Source of the DNA: Tillus elongatus
Taxonomy: Eukaryota; Arthropoda; Insecta; Coleoptera; Cleridae
Length of the DNA stretch: 64,000 nt
Direction of reading: 5' to 3'
NCBI GenBank assembly: GCA_964006375.1
Contig: OZ023266.1
Location: 66,395,263-66,459,262, forward strand
Shown here: in pieces, positions 33,531 to 51,211 of the stretch
Layout: each line of letters begins with the position of its first letter
Numbering within the stretch: position 1 is the stretch's first letter
Notes under the pieces: generated by a model
What the model saw: the letters and a program-made list of their open reading frames with translations, nothing else
What the model was told of the DNA's origin: nothing
The model's database searches: none
Program-made: the position numbers and the translations under genes

Positions 33531-33806
33531 ATTTCAACAACACACCACGAGATCTTACAGCCTAAATACTATCGTACCGTGGGTGTTGGCAAGGAGGAGA
33601 GCGGCAGCTTGTTAATTCTGGACTTGAAGGTTTGGAGGTTCGGAGGAGAAGGAAAACATGTGCCGGCAAGGAATTCCACAACTTGGAAGTCCTCGGGACA
33701 AAAGAGCGGGCACAACAAGATGTTCTATGTCTGGTGACCTGGACAGTAAAAGGGTACATTCGCTCTGTTCTCCTGGTAGATATGTTGGGGGCAGCAGGTG
33801 GGGGAA

Positions 33807-35036
33807 CTATGGAGGAAAGCTCCTCTGAGCAGTGCCCGTGCAGATATCTATAAAAGAGAGAGGGGTCACCAACGGCACGTCGGTGGGTAAGGGATGGCAG
33901 CCTTTGGGTGACAGTACGGTCACCGATGAGACGTATAGTTCTCTTTTGAATGGAGTCCAGGATAGCGAGTGTAGAAGGACTTTGTTTTTGATGTGGTTAT
34001 TAAACGAGTTTTTTGCCTCAGAAAGAATGCGGACATAGCGGTTTCTTGCGTCGTTTAATGCTTGACGCTTTTCTTGACTGGGATTCTGTTGAAGCGTCTT
34101 GTGAGCTTTGACCTTTTCAAGTCTGGCCTTGTCACAGGATTTAGAGAACCAGGGCTTTTGAGTGGCTGCAGAGGTTTTCTGTGTACGTGGAATAAATAAT
34201 TCCATGCCAGCTTGGATAATTTCGGTGACGTTTTGTGAGATATCAGAGGGGTCAGGATGAGAGAAGCAGACAGACGCCCATGGAAATGAGGAAAAGTTAT
34301 CTCGCATTTCGTCCCAGTTCGCGGAGTTGTAGTGCCAAACGATACGTGGGTGTGATGAATGTGTGACCTCGGGTTGCATTGCGCAGGAAGCAGTGACCAT
34401 TCCGTGATCTGAGCGACCCAGCGGGGCGGTGACTGATATCTTATAGCAATCAGGATTTGTAGTAAGAAGGAGATCCAAGGGATTTGAGCTGTGTGTTGGG
34501 ATGCGAGGAAAGTAAGTAGGTTGCTGAACCATATTGGCTAAAGAATTGCTGACTGCAAAGGCCTCCGCTGCTCTTCCTTGTGGATCGGTTTTTGAAGATC
34601 CTAGCCATTCCTTATTATGGACATTGAAGTCACCAAGAATAGTGACCTCGGAGGAAGGATATTCAGAAATCAGATGGTCGGTTTTTTCAGAAAGGTAGTC
34701 AAAGAGCTGGACAAAGTTGTTGTCAGAAGGTGACCGGTAAATGCAACAGATGAATTTAGTTGCAGCCCTGAGAGAGACTTTTATCCATAGTATGTCTTTT
34801 CTTCCAGCTTCTAAATGGGGGAGTCTGGTGCAGGGTAGATTGCTACGGACGTACGCGCACACGCCTCCATGCAATCTAAAAGAAGTAAGGAGCTCATACC
34901 CCGGGAAATTAAGGTGATTAGTTAAACGTTGAATGTAGCGGCTTCTCCTCCAGACACCAAAATTTACTTCACGGCCCTTGCCACAATGGATGAAGTTGTG
35001 ACCTGTTAAAACCTTCATGTATAGTTTCGAGTTCAA
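33807..35036 (-). pseudogene. Endonuclease domain of the LINE with a shifted tail
   Basis: About 409 codons. The first ~45 residues come from the inserted 286 bp element plus readthrough. The AP endonuclease follows (ICCIYRSPSDN, ILGDFNVHNKEW, APLGRSDHGMV), then the linker (FIPRTQKTSAATQKPWFSKS). After the deletion junction the last ~60 residues are read in the wrong frame compared with the RT C-terminus. RT motifs are absent, so no retrotransposition function is possible. Confidence 0.8.
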
Positions 35037-35207
35037 TTTTTTGAGAATTGTTCAAATTTATCCCCTGAAGATGACCTCTTGGAGTGTCGAAACGCGTCGG
35101 GAGTAAGAGAAATCTGAAGTAAATTTTGGTGTCTGGAGGAGGAGCTGCTACATTCAACGTTTAATTATGGTAATCCCAGACGGTGTGACGTTCAGAAATG
35201 AAAAAAA
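34922..35207 (+). mobile_element. 286 bp retroposed-looking insert with inverted arms
   Basis: It is flanked by TGATTAG at 34915-34921 and 35208-35214. The LINE copy at 10600 shows the uninterrupted site (GGTGATTAGTGGCTG), so both boundaries are exact. The insert ends in AAATGAAAAAAA, like a retroposon tail. Inside, 34922-34970 and 35115-35163 are ~48 bp inverted repeats (TTAAACGTTGAATGTAGC...). Between them is CTGAAGATGACC...TGTCGAAACGCG, another member of the recurrent hairpin motif. Family unknown to me. Confidence 0.75.
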
Positions 35208-35589
35208 TGATTAGTGGCTGTTTTGGCACTGATATGAATTTCGGTGAGGAAGAGGAGTTGGAGCCTATTAGCCTGGAGAAAATGGTGGGCGGAGTTCAGG
35301 TTAGAATTTAGGCCACATATATTCGAGAAGGATATGTTAAATCTTGATGCTGGCGCCCCCTGTACATGCCTCTCCCCGAGATCCGAATGGAGGGGTATTT
35401 TACCTCCGGAATCTTTTGTACAAGGAGGCGCCATCATCATTTTTGCTTATAAGAGAAAACGACTAATACACCAGAACCGTAAACGTCCGTTGGGACCACC
35501 CCTTGATGTAAGTACCTCATCGGACGTGAAAAAAAATCCTCTACTATGACGTAAAGGAAAATTCCACTACCATCTACCATATTGCAAGT

Positions 35590-35886
35590 ATACCACACCA
35601 GCCAACTATTAAGAGCTGACCAGCTCTTGAACTTGCTTCTATGAATCAGACGCCGGTTGTAAAGTGTGTTGGTAACAGCGAACACTCTGGAATTATGTTT
35701 CTAAAAGGGACCAGAAGTGACAGGTGTAGAACAATGTACACAGGTCTAGAATATCCATGGACAGTATAAATTAGTTCAGTCTTGAGCTAGTGTTGGCGCA
35801 GAATGTGTAATCATAGAAGGCGAACAGTGAAATATAGTTCTATGGACATTTAGTAATAGAGAGAAATATTTTAGTTGATAGTGGTG

Positions 35887-35889
<3 letters not shown>
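35590..35889 (-). mobile_element. LTR fragment related to the solo LTR at 5906
   Basis: The minus strand matches about 5985-6310 of the solo LTR, including CAACTAAAATATTTCTCTCT, the TATA-like region and CACTCTATAAACG-like 3' part (diverged). It is cut off at 35889 by a (TA)n tract, so the LTR 5' end is missing. Confidence 0.75.
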
Positions 35890-35890
<1 letters not shown>

Positions 35891-35981
<91 letters not shown>

Positions 35982-36093
35982 TCAAACGGACCCTATTTAT
36001 GGGGTCCTAATTCGCGCTCATTTCAAAAAATTTACCGAAATTCTCACCATCATTATCTCTTTGATAGTGAATTTTCTTAATGAAAATTCACTA
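35891..36093 (+). repeat. TA-core composite repeat, right half
   Basis: A (TA)n tract (35891-35978), then TCAAACGGACCCTATTTATG, GTCCTAATTCGCGCTCATTT and the palindrome AGTGAATTTTCTTAATGAAAATTCACT, whose two arms pair perfectly. Confidence 0.78.
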
Positions 36094-36627
36094 ACAACTA
36101 AAGCGGTTAAGTTATTTGAAGCTGTTTGGAAGCTATCGTTCTGACATCTTGCATAGTTTTTCCAGGTCATATTTAATAACTATTAATACTTTAAACAAGT
36201 TCAGTAAATACAGTAGCTAGTGCTGTATTCTTTGGATTATATAATAATACATGTTTCAACACATAGTAATACGTAATAATATATTCTGTAAACGTTAAAA
36301 AGGTGTGGTTTTTAGCAAGAACCTGTGGTTATATCCTCAACGCAGATGATTGGCTTAGTAGCTTATGCCTATGCCTCCAAGGAGAACTGTTAGAAGACGA
36401 TCATGGAAATATTCCATTGATATTAGTTCGGTTCATGGTTGCCAAATCATAAAAGGTTTTTTATAGGCCGATTTTAATCAAGTATGTTACCTATCTCTTT
36501 ATACAATTAGTTATACAGCAGGTGCGTTATGGTAGCCAATTTTCAAAGAACCTTTTAAATTGTAATAACACCTAATTTTCGATTAGTGTAGAAACTAAAA
36601 ATTTTATTTGTTGCAAAAAACTGTTTT
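36094..36627. other. No gene
   Basis: AT-rich. 36518-36545 (CAGCAGGTGCGTTATGGTAG) is a solo fragment of the TA-core left end. Confidence 0.45.
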
Positions 36628-37797
<1,170 letters not shown>

Positions 37798-38090
37798 TCT
37801 GGACGCAGCAAGTGCGTTATGGTAGCGAATTTTTATCAAATGTTTCATATTTGAACAGCTCAATTTGCTATTAACCTATAAGGTTGACCAAGAAACGTGT
37901 TTTTTTAGGAACACTTTTAGTTTACTTTTGGAAATGTTTGTACATTTTCACACAATAAAGTTATTTTGATGAAACATGCCACATTGTTTTTACTATATAG
38001 GTTATACTGGTAACCAAATTTGATGCCTGCTTTCTTAAAAAAACACACATATTTGTTATTAAAAACATTTTAATGAAAATTTTTTTAATC
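37798..38090 (+). repeat. 318 bp MITE family, copy 1 (right end lost)
   Basis: It starts CTGGACGCAGCAAGTGCGTT and runs colinear with the complete copy at 38162, including GTTGACCAAGAAACG and CCAAATTTGATGCCTGCTTT. It stops at ...AATGAAAA just before the right terminal repeat, where the flank (TTTTTTTAATCAAACACGCC) begins. Confidence 0.7.
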
Positions 38091-38161
38091 AAACACGCCT
38101 TATGTTATTGCATTTTTGTATTTTCCATCGAAATATAATGCATGTTTGTAAGAACAAAAAT

Positions 38162-38475
38162 TCTGGACGCAGTAAGTGCGTTATGGTAGCCAATTTTGAT
38201 CAAATGCTTAATATTTGAATTGCTCAATTTGCTATTAACCTATAAGGTTGACCAAAAAACGAGTTTTTTCGGGAACACTTTAAGTTTACTCTCGGAATTT
38301 TTTTTACATTTTCAAACAATAAAGTTATTTTGATGAAACATGGCACATTGTTTTTACTATATAGATTATACTGGTAACCAAATTTGATGCCTGCTTTCTT
38401 AAAAAAACACACATTATTGCTATTAAAAAATAGTTTTATGAAAATTCACTACCATAACGCACTTGCTGCGTCCCG
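38162..38475 (+). repeat. 318 bp MITE family, complete copy 2
   Basis: Left end CTGGACGCAGTAAGTGCGTT, right end AACGCACTTGCTGCGTCC: ~28 bp terminal inverted repeats. It encodes nothing convincing. Complete copies also lie at 39403-39702 and, inverted, at 47272-47590. The terminal string also forms the left end of the TA-core repeat, so the two families are linked. Confidence 0.75.
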
Positions 38476-39402
<927 letters not shown>

Positions 39403-39702
39403 TGGACGCAGTAAGTGCGTTATGGTAGCGAATTTTAATCAAATGTTTCATATTTGAACAGCTCAATTTGCTATTAACCTATAAGGTTGACCAAGAAACA
39501 TTTTAAGTTTACTTTTGGAAATTCTTGTACATTTTCACACAATAAAGTTATTTTAATGGAACATGGCACATTGTTTTTACTATATAGGTTATACTGGTAA
39601 CCAAATTTGATGCCTGCTTTCTTAAAAAAACATACATATTTGTTATTAAAAAGATTTTTATGAAAATTCACTACCATAACGCACTTGCTGCGTCCAGAAT
39701 TT
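39403..39702 (+). repeat. 318 bp MITE family, copy 3
   Basis: TTCTGGACGCAGTAAGTGCG at the left and CATAACGCACTTGCTGCGTC at the right. About 17 bp are missing after GTTGACCAAGAAAC compared with copy 2. Confidence 0.75.
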
Positions 39703-39710
39703 TTTTTAAT

Positions 39711-40925
39711 TGAATTATACAAATAGTTAATGCACCCTAAATATAAGTTGTAGGGGTTATATATAATTCGTGCTCAATTGAAGACATTTTTTGAAATTTC
39801 GAATATTGAGGCCCATCATTGCGAACTTTTTGTTCAAATGAAATGAATATTCGCTAACAGGACAAGGTTAAGTGAAAAAAACTGTTGAAATACCTTCCAA
39901 CAATCAAATCGAAGCTTATTCTTACTACTCTTTATTAATTGAGAACCAATATATACTTTAAGGTATGAAAATTCTATACTGTAGGACATTTTTTTTACTA
40001 AATATTTAACTGGTTTACATTAAAAGTAGTGTTCGTTCAAAGTTATTTTAGTAGCAACAATTAACTAAAAGAACCGAGGTCGCCTTGTCAACTTTGACAC
40101 GTATAGTAGGTTCGCGTTCCAAACAGCGCAAAATTCTTGGGAACTAATTTAAATATCACCGTACCATCCCAGACTATTCAATCACACAGTCCGCTAATGA
40201 CCATTTAGTTTTCGGAGCGGTTCATTAATGTCAAAAGGGGTGTTGTGATGACGAGGGGACAGTATGTTATTTCATAATTTTCTTTTATTCTCTTGGTTAG
40301 CACGGTTGACTGGTAGGATCAGCAAAGGCCAAAAAGTAAATATAGGCAGAAAAATCTTATATTTGTTTTTTACATAAAAGATGTTATTGGAATATTAAAT
40401 ATGCCACTTTGAAGTTAAATCTGACATTTGTCGAAACAATTTGTCAAGTATATAGCACCATGGATATAACGCATTAGAAACATGACTTTCTTGAGTACAA
40501 AAGTTAATTTGAATCTTTTGGCATTTTTCAGCTCCTTAATCCAAACTGGTTTTTATTTTGTTTGTAAAATAACATAAATTATGTTATCATACAAAAAAAA
40601 TTAGTTCGGCTTACTCCTGAATGTAATTTATGTGAGTAATTTTTTTAAATTCCTGTACTCAACTTTTTATAACGTTAGGAACTGGAAATTTGGTTACGTT
40701 TGATAGTTCATCTGAAACCAATCTGTGTACAACCTTTTATTAACATAAAAGTTTTTCGAGGGAAAACTTAAATATTCCTCGGAGAAGCTGATCCGATAGG
40801 AGCGGCTAAAGAACATCCAGTCGATCAACAAAAGGAAGAACGGATCTCTTTCCGCGGTTATAAATATGAGAAATACTTGGTGTGTGGATTGAACCACGTC
40901 CAAAATTTGTTAAAACCTGATGTTT
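39711..40925. other. No recognisable gene
   Basis: AT-rich sequence. Short frames here (for example 40694-40903) show no family features. Confidence 0.4.
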
Positions 40926-40930
40926 CGGGT

Positions 40931-41272
40931 CCTGTTTTGGTGCCATTTTTGAGAGGCTACGAACATATGAAAAAACTCTAAGACCTCAATATCTATCTAC
41001 TCCTTAGAGCGGTGGATCGGGGTTGGATGGGTTATTGTAGTTCGATTACGGAGCCTCAATCTGCCTACTCCGCAAATCTCGCTCTAGATCGTCTCTAAAG
41101 TCTCGGTGTGTTCAACCGTAGACCTGATGATCTTTCTTAGCTGTAGAGGTGGAACACACTGAGACTTTAGAGACGATCTACAGTGAGATTTGGGGAGTTG
41201 GCAGATTGAGGCCTTACAGTATATTTATTTTTATATCTCCTTAACCTCTTGAAAATGACACCAAAACAGTGG
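40931..41272. repeat. Fold-back element, ~342 bp
   Basis: The left arm (CCTGTTTTGGTGCCATTTTT ... CCTCAATCTGCCTACTCCGC ... CGTCTCTAAAGTCTCGGTGT) and right arm (41155-41272) are inverted repeats. The left arm carries ~55 bp extra. The loop is ~45 bp. The right arm leads directly into the Penelope-like fragment at 41290, so it may be that element's 5' repeat. Confidence 0.6.
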
Positions 41273-41289
41273 CCGAAGCCTCGTACGTG

Positions 41290-43045
<1,756 letters not shown>

Positions 43046-44091
43046 ATATGTTAACGTGGCCGGCGTTATTCTCTGATCCTGAGTATTGGGTACTTTTGTT
43101 ATGTTATGTATGTCCGTTATTGTATTTTATTCTTTGAAGGTGTTAATTTTCAAGTATATGAAAAAGTTTTTTTTGCATCTTTATTTAAAAGCACATATAT
43201 TTTTAATGTATATTGACTGGCTATACACGTAATTATTGATAGAAATAAGGGCCAATATAACATTTATCTATATCTAAGAAGCGCCAAAGTCAATTTACAA
43301 GTTATATTGCTTTCCCTCTAAGGTCGGCGGTCAATATGGTAATGTGCTCTCATGATGCATCCACCCTAAACTGCAAAATGACCCCCTAAACAGTTCTAAC
43401 GAGCGCCAATTCTTTGTTTTCTTAGTTATGAAGTGCGTCGTGTCTTACAGTTGTTTTACCTTTTATTTTCCTTGGTATAATTTGTTGTGTGGTGGTGGTG
43501 GTAAAAAAGATGGTATGGCCTTGACGGAATTGTCATTAGCCACAGATTTTTTAACTTATCGTTTGAGATTTGTATTTTTTCCTTTATTATGTCTGTTATT
43601 TTTAATAACGTAAATACAATCTCAGCATGTACACACTTAATTACGCATACCTACACACAAATGTACGTATATATTTTAAAATAATTAAAGTTTAACATTT
43701 TCCTTTACACTAAGTTTGTAAATACACACATATATACATACTTACATATCTACACATATTTATTATAAATAAGAAATATTTTTTTTTCCTTTTTTTGTAT
43801 TTGTTTTTTTTTTGCTGTTTTTTTTATTTATTTTTTTGTTTTTTTTTGTTTTTTTTTGTTTTTGTATAATTTGTTGTAAAATCATACAAATTTTCCTGTA
43901 TTAGTTTCAACATATTTGGCAACATTGTTAATTCAATATAGTTGATTTTATAAGGATAAAACTGTTTCAAAACATTTAAAGTATTTAAAGTATTATAGGA
44001 TGTTCCTTATTTAAACACGGAGTTTTTGTTACTTAATTTGTTTGTGATATTAGAAATAATTAATATAATCCATAACATTTTATTCTTAATT
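43046..44091. other. No recognisable gene
   Basis: AT-rich, with T-rich runs at 43780-43865 interrupted by single G or A. The frame at 43428-43613 has no family features. Confidence 0.4.
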
Positions 44092-44102
44092 TGATACTTG
44101 GC

Positions 44103-44179
44103 TTTTTTTTTTTTTTTTTTTTTTTTTTTGTTCCCTCAGGGCTCGTCCGCGGCCTTGCCGCCCCGATAGCACCGCAACC
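44103..44179 (-). mobile_element. Short retroposed 3' end with A27 tail
   Basis: On the minus strand a GC-rich ~50 bp body (GGTGCTATCGGGGCGGCAAG...GAGGGAAC) is followed by 27 A. TGATACTTGGC flanks it at 44092-44102 and 44180-44190, a perfect 11 bp target duplication. The long pure A tail implies a recent insertion, severely 5' truncated. Source element unknown. Confidence 0.8.
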
Positions 44180-44454
44180 TGATACTTGGCTTTGTCCACA
44201 CAGGAAAGAAATATCTTTTATAAATGAATATTTCCAATAATTTGATACAATTATCATATCTATCCAACGTCTCCGTAAAAACGATGACTAATTTTGGTAA
44301 AGATTGGTGTATTTATCTCGTTTTTTTTTTCTGCAGAGGCTTGAAATCCTTGAACAAGTTTTCGGACCAACGTTCTTCGATATCCGTTGAGACAGCTAAT
44401 AATCCTTATTTGGTTAATATACACATATCTTCAACATTATTGTTAAATGTTGAA

Positions 44455-44565
44455 AAATAATTGGATGCAGAAAGTGCGTTATGGGAGTAAATATCCATGA
44501 AGATTCGCAAATGACTATAGTGCAATTTTTCATTAATATAGAAACTTAAATTGATTAATTGTTGT
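44455..44565. other. Solo fragment of the TA-core left end
   Basis: TTGGATGCAGAAAGTGCGTT at 44461 resembles the left end of the TA-core repeat. No gene. Confidence 0.4.
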
Positions 44566-44700
44566 TGTCCTTACTTTGTAAAACCGTTCCATATTCAATA
44601 CATATGTAGAGACATATTCTCTAGCTTCATAAGTGCTGGTTTTTTCTCAGCAACCAGTTTCGCCTTTAACGGCAACGTCGGGCAGAAGAAAATTTAGTTT
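44566..44700 (-). repeat. Small dispersed repeat, minus-strand copy
   Basis: Read on the minus strand: head CCCGACGTTGCCGTTAAAGG-CGAAACTGG, then GAAGCTAGAGAATATGTCTC and the tail TTACAAAGTAAGGACAACAA. Same order and size as 21056-21150. Confidence 0.6.
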
Positions 44701-44878
44701 ATTTATACGGACCGTTGATAATTTAAAATAATAATCCGTTGTTATACTTTTTCTTTTTTTTTTTTTAAATTAAAGTTAAGTGGATTATGTTAGTTTCTTT
44801 TTAAGGAAAAACACATTTTCATAATATTCTTTTTTCACTAAGAAACAGTTAAAAAAATACTTATTTCTAATTAGGTAA

Positions 44879-45090
44879 AAAGGTAAGGTAAAGGTAAGAT
44901 GCTTACTGGCAATTAGGCCATTGCTGACCCTTTTTGCTCATCTAAACTAACCTACCCTCCACCTTGAGCTCGATCTCAACGACGACAGTGATTTTGAAAA
45001 ATCATCCGGCGCCGGTGAGGCTCGAACCGTCGACCCCCGAGTCCGTATTGGAAAGTCTGAATCGACTTTCCCGCACGGCCACGGAGGCGC
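44879..45090 (-). mobile_element. tRNA-derived SINE, family 2 (Leu/Ser type), copy 1
   Basis: The minus strand reads GCGCCTCCGTGGCCGTGCGG (A-box region), a variable-arm-like stretch, and CGACGGTTCGAGCCTCACCG (B box GGTTCGAGCC). The long distance between the boxes suits a Leu/Ser-type tRNA origin. An unrelated body and a CTTTACCTTACC tail follow. TTCTAATTAGGTAA is duplicated at 44865-44878 and 45091-45104, a perfect 14 bp target site. Confidence 0.92.
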
Positions 45091-45148
45091 TTCTAATTAG
45101 GTAAGCAGATATAATAATTAACCTTTTTCGAAAGATCTTAGTTAAGAA

Positions 45149-45480
45149 ACAGTGTGAGATGTACGACAGGGTCGCCACCTCGGTGCGGAACCAAGTAGTA
45201 TGTTGTCACGATAGCTCCAATTAACACAAAATGTTATAAAATAGAGACCGTGTACAACCAACTAACGATTTTGTAAATTGTCAGCCCTGGCCCATTTATT
45301 CCCTAATATAGGGACAATGTATGTAAGGCTAGATGTATTCTCACCATAATTAGAACCGCAGACCGGTTTCGCTCTAATTATGGCTCGTCAGTGCGATACT
45401 AATTAGAGCGAGAACACACCTATAAAGTAATACGGCTATGGTAGTCAGCATCCTAGAACATTGTGAGATGTACGATAGGG
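45149..45480. repeat. Short direct repeats around a hairpin with hammerhead-like core
   Basis: GTGAGATGTACGA...GGGTCG and AGTAGTATGTTGTCAC occur at 45149-45205 and again at 45461-45510. Between them, 45340-45415 carries on the minus strand CTGACGA, GCCATAATTAGAGC, GAAACCGGTCTGCGGTT and flanking AATTA/TAATT arms. No coding region. Confidence 0.5.
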
Positions 45481-45499
45481 TCGGAACCAGGTAGTATGT

Positions 45500-48640
<3,141 letters not shown>

Positions 48641-48969
48641 ACCTTACAAGAGACTCGTTTGTCTTAATAATGATGACTTGCTGAGCACTGATAGATGTAG
48701 GCTGAAGGGTAAATAACACATAATAGCTATTTAACGTACGGCAACATACTGATTAAAGTCAATTCTTTAAATCAGAATACACTTTTATAACATTACAAAA
48801 ATATAAAATCGTAATAGCAAATTGAGTTTTGTTGAATTCAATTAAATGTAGCCTTGCTGATATAAGGTCGCTTTTTAGTAGTCCTGCCTTAAATGAATGA
48901 TCTTATAAAAAGGTAACCGTATTTATTACGCATAATCATTCTGTATACATATTAACTCTTGCAAAAACA
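48641..48969. other. No recognisable gene
   Basis: AT-rich unique-looking sequence between a TA-core copy and a SINE. Confidence 0.4.
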
Positions 48970-48984
48970 AATTCATGATATAAA

Positions 48985-49193
48985 AAAGGTAAAGGTAAGA
49001 TGCTTACTGGCAATTAGGCCATTGCTGACCCTTTTTGCTCATCTAAACTAACCTACCCTCCACCTTGAGCTCGATCTCAACGACGACAGTGATTTGAAAA
49101 AATCATCCGCCGCCGGTGAGTCTCGAACCGCCGTCCCCCGAGTCCGTATTGGAAAGTCTGAATCGACTTTCCTGCACGGCCACGGAGGCGCTT
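48985..49193 (-). mobile_element. tRNA-derived SINE, family 2 (Leu/Ser type), copy 2
   Basis: Nearly identical to 44879-45090 in sequence and orientation, with the same A-box and B-box regions and tail. AATTCATGATATAAA is duplicated at 48970-48984 and 49194-49208, a perfect 15 bp target site. High identity to copy 1 indicates recent amplification. Confidence 0.92.
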
Positions 49194-49344
49194 AATTCAT
49201 GATATAAATATTTATTATACAGTATGTACAAAAAGTAACGTAACCCTTTATTATTTTTCTACCTGAAGAGTTTAAAAAAAGTTTTAAATAAAAGTTTCAC
49301 TAAATAACTATAAAACTATAAGCACAGAGAACTCTTCGGTATAC

Positions 49345-50900
49345 CGGGTGCATTATTTATCCAGAATAATAACACAAATTAATTATTTTAAATGGAACCT
49401 GAACATATATATTGTACTTTTTTGGATACGCTATTTAATTGAAAATACAATAGTCAAAACTGCATGTCGGTGGCTTTATTGGTTCAATATACTTACAGCC
49501 GATTGGAAATAAAAAATTAAAAGTAGTAATAAATTAAATTTATCAAGTAGCCACATGTCAAATTCGTCTGATAATTGTTATTGTCACTAGCGAAACCGAC
49601 AAATAGAGCGTTAGCGTTTCTCAAGCATCTTAAAATATTTCACCATGTTTACAGTACAAGAAAGAGAAACAATATTAATGATGAGAGGTTACGCCGATCG
49701 AAAAAGATCCAACAAAGAAGTAGCTGAGTTATTTAATAATAGTGTTCAGAATCGTAACCCATTTATGAAAATAGTAGTTCGGAGAATCGTGAAGCGTTTT
49801 GAAGAAGCAGGTGTTATTAGACATCGCCCAAAATGTGCGATCAAAGACTTACTGAAACGAGGAAAAATCCTTGCACATCATGCAAAATTTCGTAGAACAT
49901 CTAGGACCATCTATACAAAAAACTACATTAGAACATGATGTTAGTGTCAGACCTGTCATATTTTGATGCGAAATAATGTTCGTCCGTATAAAGTGACGCT
50001 AATACAAGAACTACCTGAAGGCGATTTTGATCGCATATTAGAACTTTGTGAAACCATTATGCAAAAAGTAGATACGGACCCGCATTTTACAAATAAGATA
50101 TTCTCCGACGAAACGACTTTCATGCTAAATGGTACAGTATATTGGAGTGATACTAATTCTAGATGGGTGCGATAACACAAACTACAAAGACCTTCAGAAA
50201 TTAATGTTTGGGCAGGCATTTTTAATACTACTACTGTTGGTTCCTTTTTCATTGCGGGCAATTTGGACGGGCAGAAGTATCTAGACATGCTAAGAAATCA
50301 AATAGCTCCTGCAATAAGGAATGCTCTTGGTAACAATTTCGGTCACATTTGGTTCCAGCAGGATGGTGCATCACCACACCTTAGTGTTCCTGTTCGACAT
50401 TATTTGAATGAAGTTTCCCAAGAGAGGTAGATGGGAAGAAGAGGCACAATTGAGTTGCCATCATGATCTCCCGATTTGTCACCTCTCGCCTACTTTTTAT
50501 GGGGCTATCTAAAAGCCACCGTCTTCAAAACACAATCTGAAAATTTTGATGATCTAAGAAATCAAATACTAGTGACATGCGAAGAAATAACACCTGATAA
50601 ATGGCATAATGTTATATAAGCATTTTATAACAGAATTGGCTACTGCCGAATAGAACTAGGAAGATATTTTGAATATCTAACCAAAAAAAATTAATATTGA
50701 AAATTATCAGATGTTTTTGACATGTGGTTACTTGTTATTTAAATCGTTATGATTTTTAATTTGCGATCGGCTGTAAGTATTGGACCACTAAAGCTAGCGA
50801 CGTCCGGTTTTGACCATTGTATTTTCAATTCAATAGCATTTCCAAAAATTCTAAAACATACAGGTGTTGGGTTTAAAAAATAACTTGTAATTTGTAATTT
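49345..50900 (+). mobile_element. Tc1/mariner-type element with long diverged TIRs
   Basis: Arms at about 49390-49590 and 50690-50860 are inverted repeats: AATTGAAAATACAATAGTCAAAAC, the block around ATACTTACAGCCGAT, and CACATGTCAAA...TCTGATAATT. They pair imperfectly, so the insertion is old. The transposase relic at 49645-50695 lies between them. Exact outer ends were not fixed; CCGGGTGCATTATTTATCCA near 49345 is a candidate. Confidence 0.72.
49645..50695 (+). pseudogene. Tc1/mariner-type transposase, frameshifted
   Basis: Starts MFTVQERETILMMRGYADRK, an HTH-like N-terminus, with RRIVKRFEEAGVI. A frameshift near 49880 precedes ILMRNNVRPYKVTLIQELPE. Catalytic blocks FSDETTF, WFQQDGASPHLSVPV and SPDLSPLAYFLWGYLK follow, with 36 residues by my count between the second and third Asp. 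Stops occur after NSRWVR, in SQER-MGRRG and before SPDL. It ends LGRYFEYLTKKN. Same family style as 45500 and 53898; dead. Confidence 0.82.
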
Positions 50901-51211
50901 GAACCAGTTAATAATATAATTTAAAAAAAATTCAGGACGCAGCAAGTGCGTTATGGCAGTGTATTGTCATAAGAATAATATACCTATTATAATGATGTAG
51001 CCTTATATTAAAAGTTATAAAAATAACTTTATATAATTAGGAACAGTAAAAAATAAGGTAAGGAACGACAAGTAAAAATATGATCTCTAACATAAATATT
51101 TATATAGTAAATTGGATACAAAGTTTAAACAAAGCAATTGATAAACAGCAAATATACCTACTCAACAAAATTAACACTTGAAAGCTGGACATAAAAAAAA
51201 TGCTTCATGCA
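50901..51211. other. No gene; TA-core left-end fragment
   Basis: GGACGCAGCAAGTGCGTTAT at 50936 followed by GGCAGTG...CATAAGAAT is a solo copy of the TA-core left end. The rest is AT-rich non-coding DNA. Confidence 0.45.

Larger units (their letters stand above)
33529..35570 (-). mobile_element. Non-LTR retrotransposon copy with internal deletion and insertion
   Basis: The 3' end directly abuts a (TA)n tract at 33528. On the minus strand it runs from about 35570, with a candidate start ATGATGATGGCGCC at 35440, through the endonuclease. It then jumps at ~33977 from the post-endonuclease region (NNHIKNKVL) to the C-terminal region. About 1,387 bp of RT present at 11436-12822 are missing, and both breakpoints share CTT. 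A 286 bp element sits in the endonuclease at 34922-35207. This copy keeps the GRSDHG nuclease motif that copy 10430 lost. Confidence 0.88.
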
